DNA from: Cryptomeria japonica
Lineage: Eukaryota > Streptophyta > Pinopsida > Cupressales > Cupressaceae
Reading direction: 5' to 3'
DNA: 64,000 bases
NCBI RefSeq assembly: GCF_030272615.1
Contig: NC_081409.1
Location: 206,257,190-206,321,189, forward strand
Within the stretch, counting starts at the first letter, position 1. Each line of letters opens with the position of its first letter. The position numbers were made by a program, and so were the translations under genes. Below the pieces are notes generated by a model. The model saw only the letters and a program-made list of their open reading frames with translations, did no database searches and was not told the DNA's origin. Positions 46,878 to 58,455 of this stretch are shown here, one piece after another.

Positions 46878-47177
46878 TAGCCACCCAAGATCTAGGAGCT
46901 TCAATGAAAGCACAAGAGAGACCCAAAATGAGAGAATAATTATATTCTATCAAATGATGCAAATGCACAATGGGTACATGAATATGATTGATTTTTTTAT
47001 TACAATGAGAACCTGTCAGTCATAAGGCCAAGGTGAGACATAGGACAACAACAGATTATGACGTGTTATATTTGACCTAGACATAAAACAAGAATGCCCT
47101 ATATAAACTTAAATAAACTAGTGTGAATGGGACCTAATAGGGAAACCAGTTCAGTAATATACCCCATTCACACCAAG
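46878..47177 (-). repeat. 5' LTR of element A, third segment
   Basis: tagccaccc, ctaggagcttcaatgaaag and onwards to cattcacacc align with 23729-24036. The last few bases are mutated relative to the 3' LTR. Confidence 0.8.
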
Positions 47178-47251
47178 TGGACATCTCCCCAAATTTTCGC
47201 ATCTCAGGGACATCCCCCACTCTAGAAACATGATGATTTTGGGGTTGTTCA

Positions 47252-48570
47252 TGTTGAAATTGTTGTCATTGATGTCAAAGGAGCTCAGTGGAGATCATTG
47301 AACATATTGTCATTAATGTCTAAACAAACTTGTATAGAGGTAAGACCTGCAGATGTTGAGGACTTCCAATATACCTTGAACAGTGAACATCCGGGTTCAA
47401 GAGTACTTTCAAATTATGATCAATATCATGGCAGGAAACTATGATCGATATGCTTTGAACAGATGAGGAAATCATGATTGATATGCTTGACTTCATGCCA
47501 ACTACAAATGTTGTGGTCAAGCAATCGATTGTATAGATAATACACATACTGATGACAAGACACACGATGATTAATACAGCGGTTAGTAATCAAGACTCTG
47601 ATTAAACAAAGTATGCAAGACATTGATTTGCAGCGACTGTGACAGACATTAATAATGCAGTGACTAACATTACTAATGAACAAATTTTAGACAGTGAACC
47701 ATAAAAGGCAGTGACCAAGTGATTATATTGATTTAATGAAACAACAAAATCAGAATGAAGACAAACATAATACAACTGAAGTTGATGGTGCATACAAAAC
47801 TGATAGAGCCGACTATATGAAGAAGAAGAAGGCATTCACATTGAATCATATACAAAGATAATCTGTTTATAAGGAAGTATGTGTGAAATCTGTTTTGAGT
47901 TTGATATATATGAGAGCAGAGATAAGTTAAGACAGCAGTTACATAGATCAAAGGATGATTACTAAAACAGTAATTAATATACAGCAAAGATGGTGATTTG
48001 TCTTTACAAATAATAATCACCAAAAGGCAGCGATGTATCAATAAAAAGAGTATTATACAGAAGATACGATTTCCAAAGAATTTCAGGTTTGTGTTGGTCA
48101 AAAGACAGTAAGTTGAAGTCATTGATTCATATTAGTTTATGAAAAGATGGCACTAGAAGACAAAAACAGAAAAGGACAAAAGCAGAAAAGACAAAATAAG
48201 AATGAGACAAAAAAATTAGAAAGGCAGCTACTAATAATGCAGCGGTCACTATTATTGATGTGCAACGATTTCAATTATTAAAGGTTGTGATAAAGCAGCA
48301 CTTAGAAAAATACAAAAAGGGTTGTGTTTATTAGTAAATAACAAAGACAATTTAAAAGGCAGCGCTTAAGATGATAAGGAAGACATATAAACATTGTAAA
48401 AGAAGAATTATATAAAAGCATTGATTTGTCGTGGTTTTCTCCCATTTGGGTGTCCACGTAAAACATTGTGTTATTGTGTACTTATGTGCACGAGTGTTGA
48501 AAGTTAGTGAATAATGCTATTGCGATTAATAAAGTCAAATTGATAAAATTAGTTGTTATACCGATTCACC
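47252..48570 (+). mobile_element. LTR in plus orientation (L), right end approximate
   Basis: It begins TGTTGAAATTGTTGTCATTG. A TATA box TATATAAAAG is at about 48408-48417. It is followed 20 bp later by gtggttttctcccatttggg and tccacgtaaaa, a U5 block common in plant copia-type LTRs, then a C-rich tract (accccccctcccc, about 48567-48579). The matching target duplication was not found, and the interior shows no coding region. Confidence 0.5.
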
Positions 48571-48579
48571 CCCCCTCCC

Positions 48580-49199
48580 CAAGAGCGAACTTGCAATTGG
48601 CAAAATGCAAATCTCAATACAATTGATAATAATAAATGTGTCTTAGGGTGGCATTGAGACCATTCTTTATATTAAGGTTGGAGCTAGAGTACTTATATAG
48701 AGGAAAAATTAAGTATAAGTAAATCATCTCCATCCTTGTGAATTGGGAATACAAAATGCAGCTTGCATGTTTCTAAAGTTTAGGTCCAATTTCATCCTTT
48801 GAGGATTTCTTGGTTGTTTATAAGAGTTTGTTAGGTGATTGAAACAACATTCCAATTGATGGAAAAAAGATACTAGCAAAATAAAATTGTAAATCAAAAA
48901 TTGTATCTTCAAATACTGCATCAAGGATACTGACTAAACATGCAAGCTCGTAAGACATTTTTTCCTTTAGAGGGATTCTCAATCTTTGATGAAAATGAAG
49001 AAGCGACCTATGCGTGGAACCACTTGATAGACAAGGCACTGGTTAAAAGTGGAATGGTCAAGAAGTTGCATCTTTGGGAGAATACAAAATTAGAGATAAC
49101 ACCTAAACTGTAACATGCTCAAGCTTGCAATTGTCTTGCTTGTCTAATCCAAATAAATGGGCACTACTTCAGAGTTGTGCATGTTTGTTTATCTCATAA
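48580..49199. other. Intron sequence, no gene seen
   Basis: No coding or element signal that I can support. Confidence 0.35.
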
Positions 49200-49239
49200 T
49201 CCGCACATCTGGAAAATGTCATATAATTCCATTTTCTTT

Positions 49240-52200
49240 TTTGTACAAAAAGGGAGTTATTTGCACTCAAGAAGTTCACATGGAACCTCTAGTTCCATAT
49301 AGTCACAGTCACACCTTTGGTGCTTTCAAACCATCTTTTTGTGTAGCTTGTTTGCATTGGGCCTCCTCGTCATTGAATATGTTTATCCTTCTCATAAGAT
49401 ACATTCTCGATAAGGGCATTAAAATTTACTGTGAGCAATCTATATCTAATGATCATTCTGGACAGGTTATGTATCATGGATCATAATGGACTTGTTGATG
49501 TGTTTTTTATGACACCTTCAAACACAGAATAAAATACTAAGTATCTTATCCTCTCTTGAACAAAGACTTCTCGGATGCTAAACAATGTAATGAAACGAGA
49601 CGAATCCAAGGTTCTGATAGTCAGCTCTTGACCTTATACATGGATAGACTCGGTGATTGTGATGTGATTTTGCTGGAATCACAAGGGGGGACTTACGTTG
49701 AACCTGAATGTTTGAATACTGCTGGAAGTAGAAATTCACTTAATTTTAAAACAAAAGGCAAAAGAGAGAGGGTTTAGAAAGCTAGTCTAATCCTAGGAAT
49801 GTAAGAAACTATTAATGACTTAGTGAAATTCTATCAGACTTTGCTTTGACATGCAAAGCAACAACTCCACAAAGCTAGTGCAATCTTCTAAGGTAAGCAT
49901 ATGATTCAAATCACCACCAACAACATAGACAACATCAATGGGATGCATATCAATGGGTGAGGAGCAATTGAAGTTAAGCTTATAAAGAGTTCAGTTGACC
50001 ATGCAAGATACTTCACAATCAGAGAAATACTAGTAGTATGAACATGCGAATTTCACCATTAATCATCCACAATAGCTTTCATCCATCTAATCAATATCAT
50101 CTAACATGAGGATACAACAAGAAACCATGCAATATGTAGAAGAAACAACACATTCCACCATAAATTCAATAAAAAGGATGTTTATTTACAAGCTTGACAA
50201 CAATTGTTGCCTTCTCCTCCTACTCTACTCCTAATGGCTACCTACTTGCTACCTGCTATTAAACTATTAACCTTTACAAATGAGGAAGTGGAGCCTTTTA
50301 TAGTGCTCTCATTACAATTGAATGGTTAGGATTAAATCCACATCAATGGCCAAGATTACAAGATAGAAACCCTAATTAGGGCTTGTTACACCCATTACAT
50401 AGCAATTAATACTTGACCAATGATAAAATTACAATAAATAGGACACATGTCCTTCCTTGAATGTCACCCAATGAATGATGAGGTTAGGTACATCGAACTT
50501 TGTGCCCACATGTGGTAGTTATCCTCCTCGTTGGATGAGTCAAGTGCATTGAATCTGGACGCCTTGACTTGGAATGATGTGATTGGGTATGTGATGACTA
50601 GGCGCCACTTCAGCTTGTTCCTTGTAACTCATCACAAATGTAGGTGATTGAGGCATATATCTTGATACTCGACATTTCCAAGCTCAATCATGAATGAGAT
50701 GAAGGTAGGAAATATTCCCAAATTGCATCATCCTTGGGGATCAATCTTTTCTAAATTTGATTAACTCTTCTGGAACTATCTCCTGCCTTAATCACATTTG
50801 CATTTTGTTTCTCTTGTGTGGAAACTCCTTTATGATGTCTTGAACTTGTCCTTACATTGCTCTCTTGAAATTCCCTTTCTTGGATTACTCCCTTGTACTA
50901 AATGATTCTTGGATTTCCAGAGGAAATTCAAAATTGTGAAATATCTTCCTCTGTTGTAGATTAGTGTCTTGAACTCGAATACCTTGAACACTATCATGTT
51001 CCTTGCCACTCCTTCCTCTTGCATGATTCGATCTCTTGGAATTTGTTGTGAAATTTCTCCTTGTTTTGGAAATCTTCATGTTGGAGTATCGTTCATGCTA
51101 TGACATCTTGATCTCTTCCTTGTATTTGTTAAGTCCTCTATCAGTGCTAGATTCTGATGTTGTCTTTGCTGTAGCTGCACTTTCTTCATCTTGCAAAATT
51201 CTACATGCTATTGATGAATTTCCCTTTCATGTCCTTGAAGTGCTTATGTTGAGTTTCCCTTGCATGACCTGATTTGCCTCTTCAAGTCTGATTCTGTTCC
51301 TCAAACATGCTCAGATCTGACCTCCACTCCTCTTAATTTGCTTTGGAATTGAATTACTTGTCCTTGTCTTGGATTGATGAGTCCTTCATGTTGTTATTGC
51401 AATATTGAAGTTGTGATGTCTTTCCATCCTTCCACGCCTCATTCATTTGTTGAATCATAAAACCTGAAAGAGGAAACACAGCAAATTAGGAATCATGGAA
51501 GTACAGCAATACTTAATCCCTCATCTTCTTAATACACCATAAATCATGATTCCAAAATCCATTCAAGTCTGAAAAGGTTTTCAGATCTGGAAAACGTCTT
51601 GAATCAGATCTGCTACTTCAACACAGGCTCTAAAACTCAGTCTGCTGATGAATTTGCCACTCCTTGATGTTGAATCAGCCCTTAATTTGCTTCACAACTT
51701 GGTAAAAATCACTTTTAAAACCTGCACCTACGATTCGCTGTGAACACTGCTCTGATTTTGCTTGTTTGGGGTAGATATAATTCACTGTTAACTGAAGGTA
51801 AATTCGCCTTTCAATGAAGGAGAAGACTGCTGAGTAACAGAGACAAATCGTTTTTTAATGATGGTTGATCAAATGAAATGATCAACCATCCAATATAGGT
51901 GCTGATCTTGAAGGGATGTGTCCTTTGGTCCTTCATATTCCTCATAGGGTCGACTTGATCTTTCAATTTTTATTTAATGATTTGCAAAGTTCAAACTCCA
52001 ATGTATAAAGCCAACTTGACTCTTGCAATGTTTTATTTTATTCATTTGAATTTAAATCTCAACAGTTATGTTTGAATGACACGTCTCACTCAAAGGTCAG
52101 CTTTCTTTATCCACCTTGGTGCCACATCTTACCTTCATGCCTTGTCGCAGATTTAGGGGTGCTAGGCATATGCCATGGGTTTAGAGTGGAGAGGCATATT

Positions 52201-54290
52201 CCTTAGGAAGGATCGGAGATTTTGGAGGATGAGGAATGTGTCGTGGGTTGGAAGGTATAAGGGTTGCCGTGGGGAAGGATGGGTGATGGAGTGGCCGTGG
52301 ATTAGGAGATGCAAGGAAGGTGCAGTGAAATGGAGGGGGTCAATCATGCTCCTTAGGATGGATTGGAGTTTTTGAAGTGTAAAGCATGTGATGTGTCGTG
52401 GGATGAAAGGGGATAAGGAAGGCAATGTGCAGTGGGATGGAAAGCATGAGGGATATTGCCAAGAATATGTCATGGGGAGAAAGGCATGGGAAACATGTGC
52501 CATGGGAAGAAGGTGATGAAGGATGTGCATCTTTCATTGTCATTTTACCTTCCTCTTTTGAGGACTTCTTCATCTAAACTTCTTCCTTAAAACATTTTCA
52601 CCTTCCTTCACCACACTTTGTTCTCAAATTTTCAAGTCAACTTGCTATGTCATGGATTTGGAGGCCTCGAGCATGCGGTTGGAGATTTTGGGATGAAAGG
52701 CATACTTCGGAGATTTAGAAGTGGTAGGTATATTTCGGGGATCTTGAGTAGTCAAGCATATGCCATGGGTTGGGAGTAGTCAAGCATATAATCGGGGTTT
52801 TTAGGGTGTGAGGAAGGTGCCGGGTATTTAGCATGGCAAGGAAGGTACTCACTTCGACCTCTCCAAATCATGTCTGCCTTTAAGCACTTAGCTGATCCAT
52901 GCATTTCACCTCCTATATGATGTTCTCTTCACTTCCTCGTCACTTAGCCATTGGCTTGGTAAGCTGATTTTGCCCCTTTGGTGAAGATTTTATCCTTGGG
53001 CAACTGATACTCCTAGTTTCATTCTTTCACCCATCCCCCACCTATCCCTTATCATCCTCTGTTGAGATACAGATTTGCTTGAGGATTATTCCCAGACCTC
53101 CATCATGGAATTCATGCCTTGACATGACCTAGAAATTGCATTGTATCCCCTCTCAAGCGAGAAGTTAATAGCTCTAAAACTACTGCCAGGCTAGACGACT
53201 AGACTAAGACAACTAACCTAGAAAGCAAAGAAAGCAAAAAGTGGGGGTCCCCATTTGCAATGGGGTGATGTGTAAAAACATCACAGCAGGACTTATACAT
53301 ACTACTACAAGATGACCATTGTGAAACAACCAAGTATTTTTTGCATGTTCAACTTTATTTACATAAACAATTATCTGTATATCAAAAAATTGACTAACAT
53401 TGACAGCTGAATTAATACAAACATCTTGAATTCTGATGTTCTGGATTTTGTCATGCACAAAAGCTTAATGCCTAACTAGATATCTTTAAAATGGCCACAG
53501 AAAAGATCATAATTTTAGTTCATATATTTACCAGCTTAGGCACATTTTTGTGCAACTCTCCTTAAAAAAAAGCACCATGTAAGTCATCTGCATTTATAAA
53601 GGGCATTCTCTGCATTTAATATGTTTAGATGGAACATCTAATGTCTAGACTCTATATCATCACATGGCAACTTTTGTGCTTTCAAGCCATTTTCCTGCTT
53701 TGCTTGTTTGGATTGGCTTTCCCAGTTGTTGCATAAGTTTATCCATCGAACAAGATGTATGCTGGAGATCGGTTTTAAAGCATAGTGGAAGCATCATCTC
53801 TATTGATGATAGTTGATAGAATACAATATCGTGGATCAAGAAGGTGGACTTATGTATAGCACTACAGGGCAACAATCGTAAAACAACCACATATCTTATT
53901 ATTGAATATTTAACTTTATTTATATGGGTAACTATATGGAAGAACAAAGATCATGCCTTTCCATAGCACAACTCCAACATAATACCATCAGCTGTATACT
54001 GAATGACCAAATAATTAAAACAATTGTGATAAGCTCACAAAAACTGAAAAATGTGACACTCTATATCCCTTCAAACATCTTATGTTCATCAAGATGTTGG
54101 ACTTATGCATAGCAGTGCAGGGTGACCATTGTAAAACAACCAAGTATCTCACATTTGAACAAAAAACTTTATTCCCATGGAAAAATATCTGCACAACTCC
54201 GAAGTAATGTCATTAGCTGCATGCTACATGACAGATATAATAACATTTCTGACAAACCCACATACCCATAAACACAGCTAATTGTCACAC
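49240..54290. repeat. Tandem repeat of about half a kb, split by LTR D3
   Basis: Shared words: ggtgctttcaaaccatcttt / tgtgctttcaagccattttc (49318, 53680) and ggacttat(a/g)...gaccattgt(g/a)aaacaacc (53289, 53852, 54109). One unit is 49240-49492 joined to 53294-53640 once D3 and one duplication copy are removed; the next begins near 53640; a third, partial one starts at 54109. Non-coding. Confidence 0.72.
49493..53288 (-). mobile_element. Solo LTR D3, 3.8 kb
   Basis: A perfect duplication ggact (49488-49492, 53289-53293). Starts TGTTGATGTG, ends ATCACAGCA. The TATA box on the minus strand is CTATAAAAGGC near 50293-50304, 0.8 kb from the left end. The U3 tip hairpin CCCCATT-TGC-AATGGGG is at 53249-53265, at the same distance from the end as in D1 and D2. 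U3 at about 52160-52560 and 52660-52850 holds purine-rich imperfect repeats (words atgtgccatggg, ggcatatgccatggg). No coding region. Confidence 0.88.
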
Positions 54291-54600
54291 CTATAAAAAT
54301 AATTTATGATTCTTTTAATAATGTCCTCTCCCTTACCGTGGGTTTCACATCCACCACTATCAAATAGCAAATTGAATAATTATTTTATGAAAATATGCAT
54401 CCCACCATGTTTACCATTAAAAAATTGAGAAGCCTCAGGTATTTGTACCTCTGATTTAGATCTTATTCAACCACTAAAACTGATTACAAGATATACTCAG
54501 GAGCACTATAGCCTAAAGTAGAAAGCTATGAAATTCAAATTTTCCTTAACTGAATGATCCTAATTCACCCGAAATCTTTACACAAATCAAACTCACGCAC

Positions 54601-54812
54601 CTTAAAAGGAATGTAGCTGAAGCTTTCAATTCGTTCTCTTTGTTCATCTGAGCTGAGAACCTTTCCAAAAGTGTCAACTACAATCCTGAAAGTGCTTTCT
54701 GCACCCAGGTATGGTAACTTGTGCTCCTCTGGAAAAGTTTGCACCAATGTTTTTAATTCTTCATAAGAATAACCCTGCCCCCATAACTCCAACATGCACT
54801 TCACAAGAATAC
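54601..54812 (-). CDS. TRM11: TRM11 homologue, N-terminal-half exon (70 codons plus 2 bases)
   Basis: The exon is read from 54812 to 54601. Acceptor GTTTGCAG, donor AAG|GTGCGT. The first two bases (GT) complete a split codon, so the exon enters in phase 2 and leaves in phase 0. It encodes ILVKCMLELWGQGYSYEELK, then residues through LGAESTFRIVVDTFGKVL to SYIPFK. The ELWG block and the following strands belong to the THUMP-like RNA-binding N-terminal part of TRM11, which helps position the tRNA acceptor stem. The spliced protein continues with GRVDLR of 15243-15560. The upstream exon or exons, with the initiator Met, were not found between 54813 and 64000, so the preceding intron is longer than 9.1 kb. 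The exon is intact. Confidence 0.93.
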
Positions 54813-56776
54813 CTGCAAACTTCTAGAATATCAAATACCCAAAGACTTTCCAAAAACAATTAAAATGTAAAAGCAATGGTCAATCAACTTTCCAACATTT
54901 GATGAGAAAAAAAAAAGCAAATGGCCAGCTCAATGTCACATCACAGAAGCCATTTCAAGTAAAAATAAAAAAGAAAGCATAGTAAGGCCCACAAATTACA
55001 AAACTTAATGATATGACAGCAAAGAACAACCAGTTAAGATGCCACTTGCAATTGGATATAGACAAATTAAGCTGGGTTTATCAAAATATGGTAAAACTAA
55101 AAACTAAGAGCTATTTCATACAACTATAAAAGATGGACAGGTATTTTAACTTCAATAGCTATGTTTTTCAGTTACATAGGCAGGTGCGGTAGAGTTTAGA
55201 GTATCTATGTTATAGTTTACGGAGAGAAATCCCGAATCCTATATTATCCAATGTCCATAAAGTTATGAACACCTACAAGATATGCACCTTGGTCCAGATG
55301 CCATATTAAGTAGGGAAAATGTGAATAAATTATGAGGTTGTGCTAAGAAATGTTCTAAATTTCATTTTATGACATGACATTTTCACATGGGAATAATAAT
55401 TCAAATGAATTAAGACCTTCGGTCCTCAGTCAGTTGCTAGAACAACTCATATGCTGTAAAACAAATCAGCCCTTGTCAAATTTTAATGACAAAATACAAC
55501 ATTCAAGCTCATTTTCTGTTGTTTTAAGAGTTGAAATGGCACTTTGCATTCATTTCATGAGAGATATGACATTTGAAACTTAATATTCTTTTCATGAGAG
55601 GTATATTCTTAATTTGAATCCCATACATAAATTGAAGATACAGTTATGAAGATTTTGGTGATTAAGTGAGCTGTCTTCTCTGTGTTTCTTCATACATTTT
55701 TTCCCAGCTAAAGAGACCAAGTCAAAGTGCTGTAATATACTGATTTCTGAATCCTAATAAATCATACATTAACGAGAAGGAAGACAAGCCCCGATAATAA
55801 GATTGGTATCTAAAGTGTCAACAAGAGCTTGGTCAAATGGAAGAGCACATTGGCAAGATTATCTATCTTTTTACAAGACCATTCATCTCATCATATTGTT
55901 TTTCTACTCAAGAGAAGAATCCATTCATTCTTTAAATTTATCTCTTCCTTGGCCTTTTAAAGATTTTCTGATCTTTTTCTCATATAAAGCACTTATTGTT
56001 ATCAAATAGTAAGTAGCACCAATCGCAGCAACTCATTCAAGTCAAATTGCATTTTCTGTTAGCTAACTGATAATTTACACAATTTCTAGTTTCTGTGATA
56101 AAGGATCTATTGCCTTTTATGGCTGCAACTGGAAAACAAATCGATCTCCATTTGAAATCCCAATGGCCATATTTTAGCTCCTTTTAATTTCTCTTGCTCA
56201 TCATATAGCTAATCCTGGAAAAACTTATAATTATAACTAGGAGCAATATTTCCGTTTTGGAAAGACCTTCAATGTTTGCAGCATTGAGAAATAGATCACA
56301 AAAGACAAAAAGAGTTGGGTCAGTTAAGAAGAATACTCAAAGATTCTGCGATGTCATTTATGCTTTCAATTCGAAAGGTCTTTGATTTCTAAAGCATTTG
56401 GCCACAACATTTGAAAGTAGCATATGGCAAAGCAATGCTAGAGCTTTTTATGCACTTTAGACTGGAGCTGTGAATTTTGAAATAGAAGTGGCAAAGCCTC
56501 TTGACAATTGATTATGGGCTAGGTCAACGGCCATTAAAGTATTTCAAGGGTTTTCAGAAAAGGTTGCAGTTTTGGGGCTTTGAGGGGTTGAAGACAAATC
56601 TGGGTTGTTCACTGGGTCCACTAAAGGATGTAAAAAGCTGTGTGTGCATCAAGGCTTGCTTTGAGGCATAATCTTTAATATAAGCCAAAAGAAAATTGCA
56701 GTCAAATCTAAATTTGATTCATAAAGAAAACACTTTTCAACTTTGAAGGGTAATAACAAAACATGAATTTATTTTG
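54813..56776 (-). other. Upstream TRM11 intron, first part; nothing further seen
   Basis: AT-rich, with no convincing coding sequence on either strand. Confidence 0.45.
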
Positions 56777-56781
56777 GTACC

Positions 56782-58450
56782 TGTTATCACAAAAGCTCGC
56801 ACCCTTGCTGAGCTATCAACTCAGCAACCTTGTGAAACATGGAAACAACCCCGAAGTGTGGGACCTTGCGCAAGGGGGTTGAGTCTCCAAAGAAGGCCGG
56901 CTTCCTTCTCAATCCGGTGCAGGTGTCGAACCAACTCAACACTTCAAAACTTACTCCTAAGCCTATCCTATCAACTTGCACAGGTAAAGGGGAGAGAGAA
57001 TTGCTTGAAATAAAAGGAAGTGATGCACCAAGAAGAGATTGTTCCTCTCCCTACCCAAAATGACACGAAGAATCAATTGAAATACCCAGGAGATGCACAA
57101 ACTTCAATTGTATGAGTGATCCCAATGCGTGTATGGAGGTTAGAATTCGCCGAATGCCAAGAGGGGAGAAGGTTTCCCACAAGTCACACTCAGAAATAAG
57201 TTAACACAACATATATGAGAGAAGAGCCACAAAACATACACCTATGATGAAGGTAAGGAAACATACACAACATGCATAAGTTTGAAGGAAGGCAAGAATG
57301 GTGATTTCAATTCATTATAAGGCCAATGGCCAAACTTACAGTTGCATAAATGCAAGATAAATATAAGAGAAGTGAAAGAGCATAGAATAGCTCAAACCAG
57401 CAGGGAGAGAACCCTTTACAATGAGGCTTAACAGCCTTTATATAGAAAAATGGTTACAAGAGTGATCATGACCCCTGTATGTCAGTCTGGGAGTACAAGG
57501 AAGTGCATGGACTTGACTTGTACATGCAAGCAACCTAGCCATACCCACAAAAGGCAATTCTGAGAAGGGTGGATTGACTGACCTTCCAAAGTCAGAGTAT
57601 GCAGACATGACATAAGTCACCACAACAAGCATGGCCTCGTACCTCCCTTGATGGAAATCCTGCCAAAAACATTAAATGCACCCCTGTGGCTCCACAAAAG
57701 AAGGTGCATAAGTCATCAAAGTTGTCAGAGCATTTAAAGCCTTGAGTGTTGATCACGCCACCCGAAAGTGTTGCAAGCCAGAAGTAGTTTGGAAGACTTC
57801 AGAGACCTGGGTCGCCAAAGTTGGAGGAACTTCGAAGACCTGGGTCACCGAAGTTAAGGAAACTTCAGAGACCTGGGTCACCGAAGTTGGGAAGACTTGG
57901 GAACCTGGGAACTCCAGGGTTCCGGAGTTCCGAGGTTGAGGAAGAGAAGACTTAGGAACTTTGGAGACCTGGGTCTCCGAAGTTGGGGAGACTTCGGAGA
58001 CCTGGGTCACCGAAGTTGGGAAGACTTGGGAACCTGGGAACCTTGAGGTTCCGAAGTTCCGAGGTTGAGGAAAAAGGAACTTGGGAACCTGGGGGTTCCG
58101 GAGTTCCAGGGTAGAAGAACTAGGAACTTGGGAACCTAGGGGTTCCGAAGTTCCAGGGTTGAGGAAGAGAAGAATTAGGAACTTGGGAACCTGGGGGTTC
58201 CGGAGTTCTGGGGTTGAAGAAGAGAAGACTTAGGAACTTGGGAACCTAGGGGTTCCAAAGTTCTAGGGTTGAGGAAGAGAAGACTTAGGAACTTCAGAGC
58301 TTGGGGGTTCCGGAGTTCTGGCAAGACAACACTTCACACTTCATGATTCCATTGTTTTCTCTTTGATCAACTAAGGCAACGCTGGTCCATAGAACATATT
58401 TCTGATCGGTTCTCACTGATGAGAACCAAGGGTGTCATAAAATGACAACA
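56782..58450 (-). mobile_element. Solo LTR E, 1.7 kb
   Basis: A perfect duplication gtacc (56777-56781, 58451-58455). On the minus strand it starts TGTTGTCATTTTATGACACC and ends CTTTTGTGATAACA. TATA box on the minus strand CTATATAAAGGC near 57430. U3 contains the tandem array listed next. No coding region. Confidence 0.88.
57745..58325. repeat. Tandem array in the U3 of LTR E
   Basis: Two interleaved unit types: about 30 bp with the core gacctgggtcaccgaagttg, and about 55 bp with the core ggaacttgggaacctggggg then ttccggagttcc. Each type recurs several times. The cores carry short inverted matches (ggaacc/ggttcc). Confidence 0.9.
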
Positions 58451-58455
58451 GTACC

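Larger units (their letters stand above)
23676..47177 (-). mobile_element. Copia-type LTR element A, 23.5 kb with nested insertions
   Basis: On the minus strand the order is 5' LTR (37844-47177, interrupted), primer-binding site (37832-37843), internal region, polypurine tract (24041-24050), 3' LTR (23676-24040). Once the insertions are removed, the two LTRs agree over their whole length of about 360 bp, including the blocks gatagaatg, accatgcaa, ctaggagcttcaatgaaag and the spacing to cattcac. No gag or pol frame can be read in the parts of the internal region that are its own, so it was non-autonomous or has lost them. Insertions inside: D1, J, a second copia LTR near 34.6 kb, a hAT with LTR D2, and element B with LTR H. 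Confidence 0.75.
15561..54600 (-). other. Giant TRM11 intron, 39,040 bp
   Basis: The donor GTGCGT follows codon AAG at 54601, and the acceptor TTTTGCAG ends at 15561. Both exons are phase 0, and the encoded protein runs SYIPFK | GRVDLR, the same junction seen in homologues (a PF-x-GKV type sequence), so no exon need be missing between them. The intron is filled with nested retrotransposons and hAT elements listed below. Confidence 0.9.

Noticed and set aside
57742-58010. Frames with TSETWVTEVGK-type repeats on both strands
   Set aside because: They are produced by the tandem array in LTR E; no independent coding evidence.
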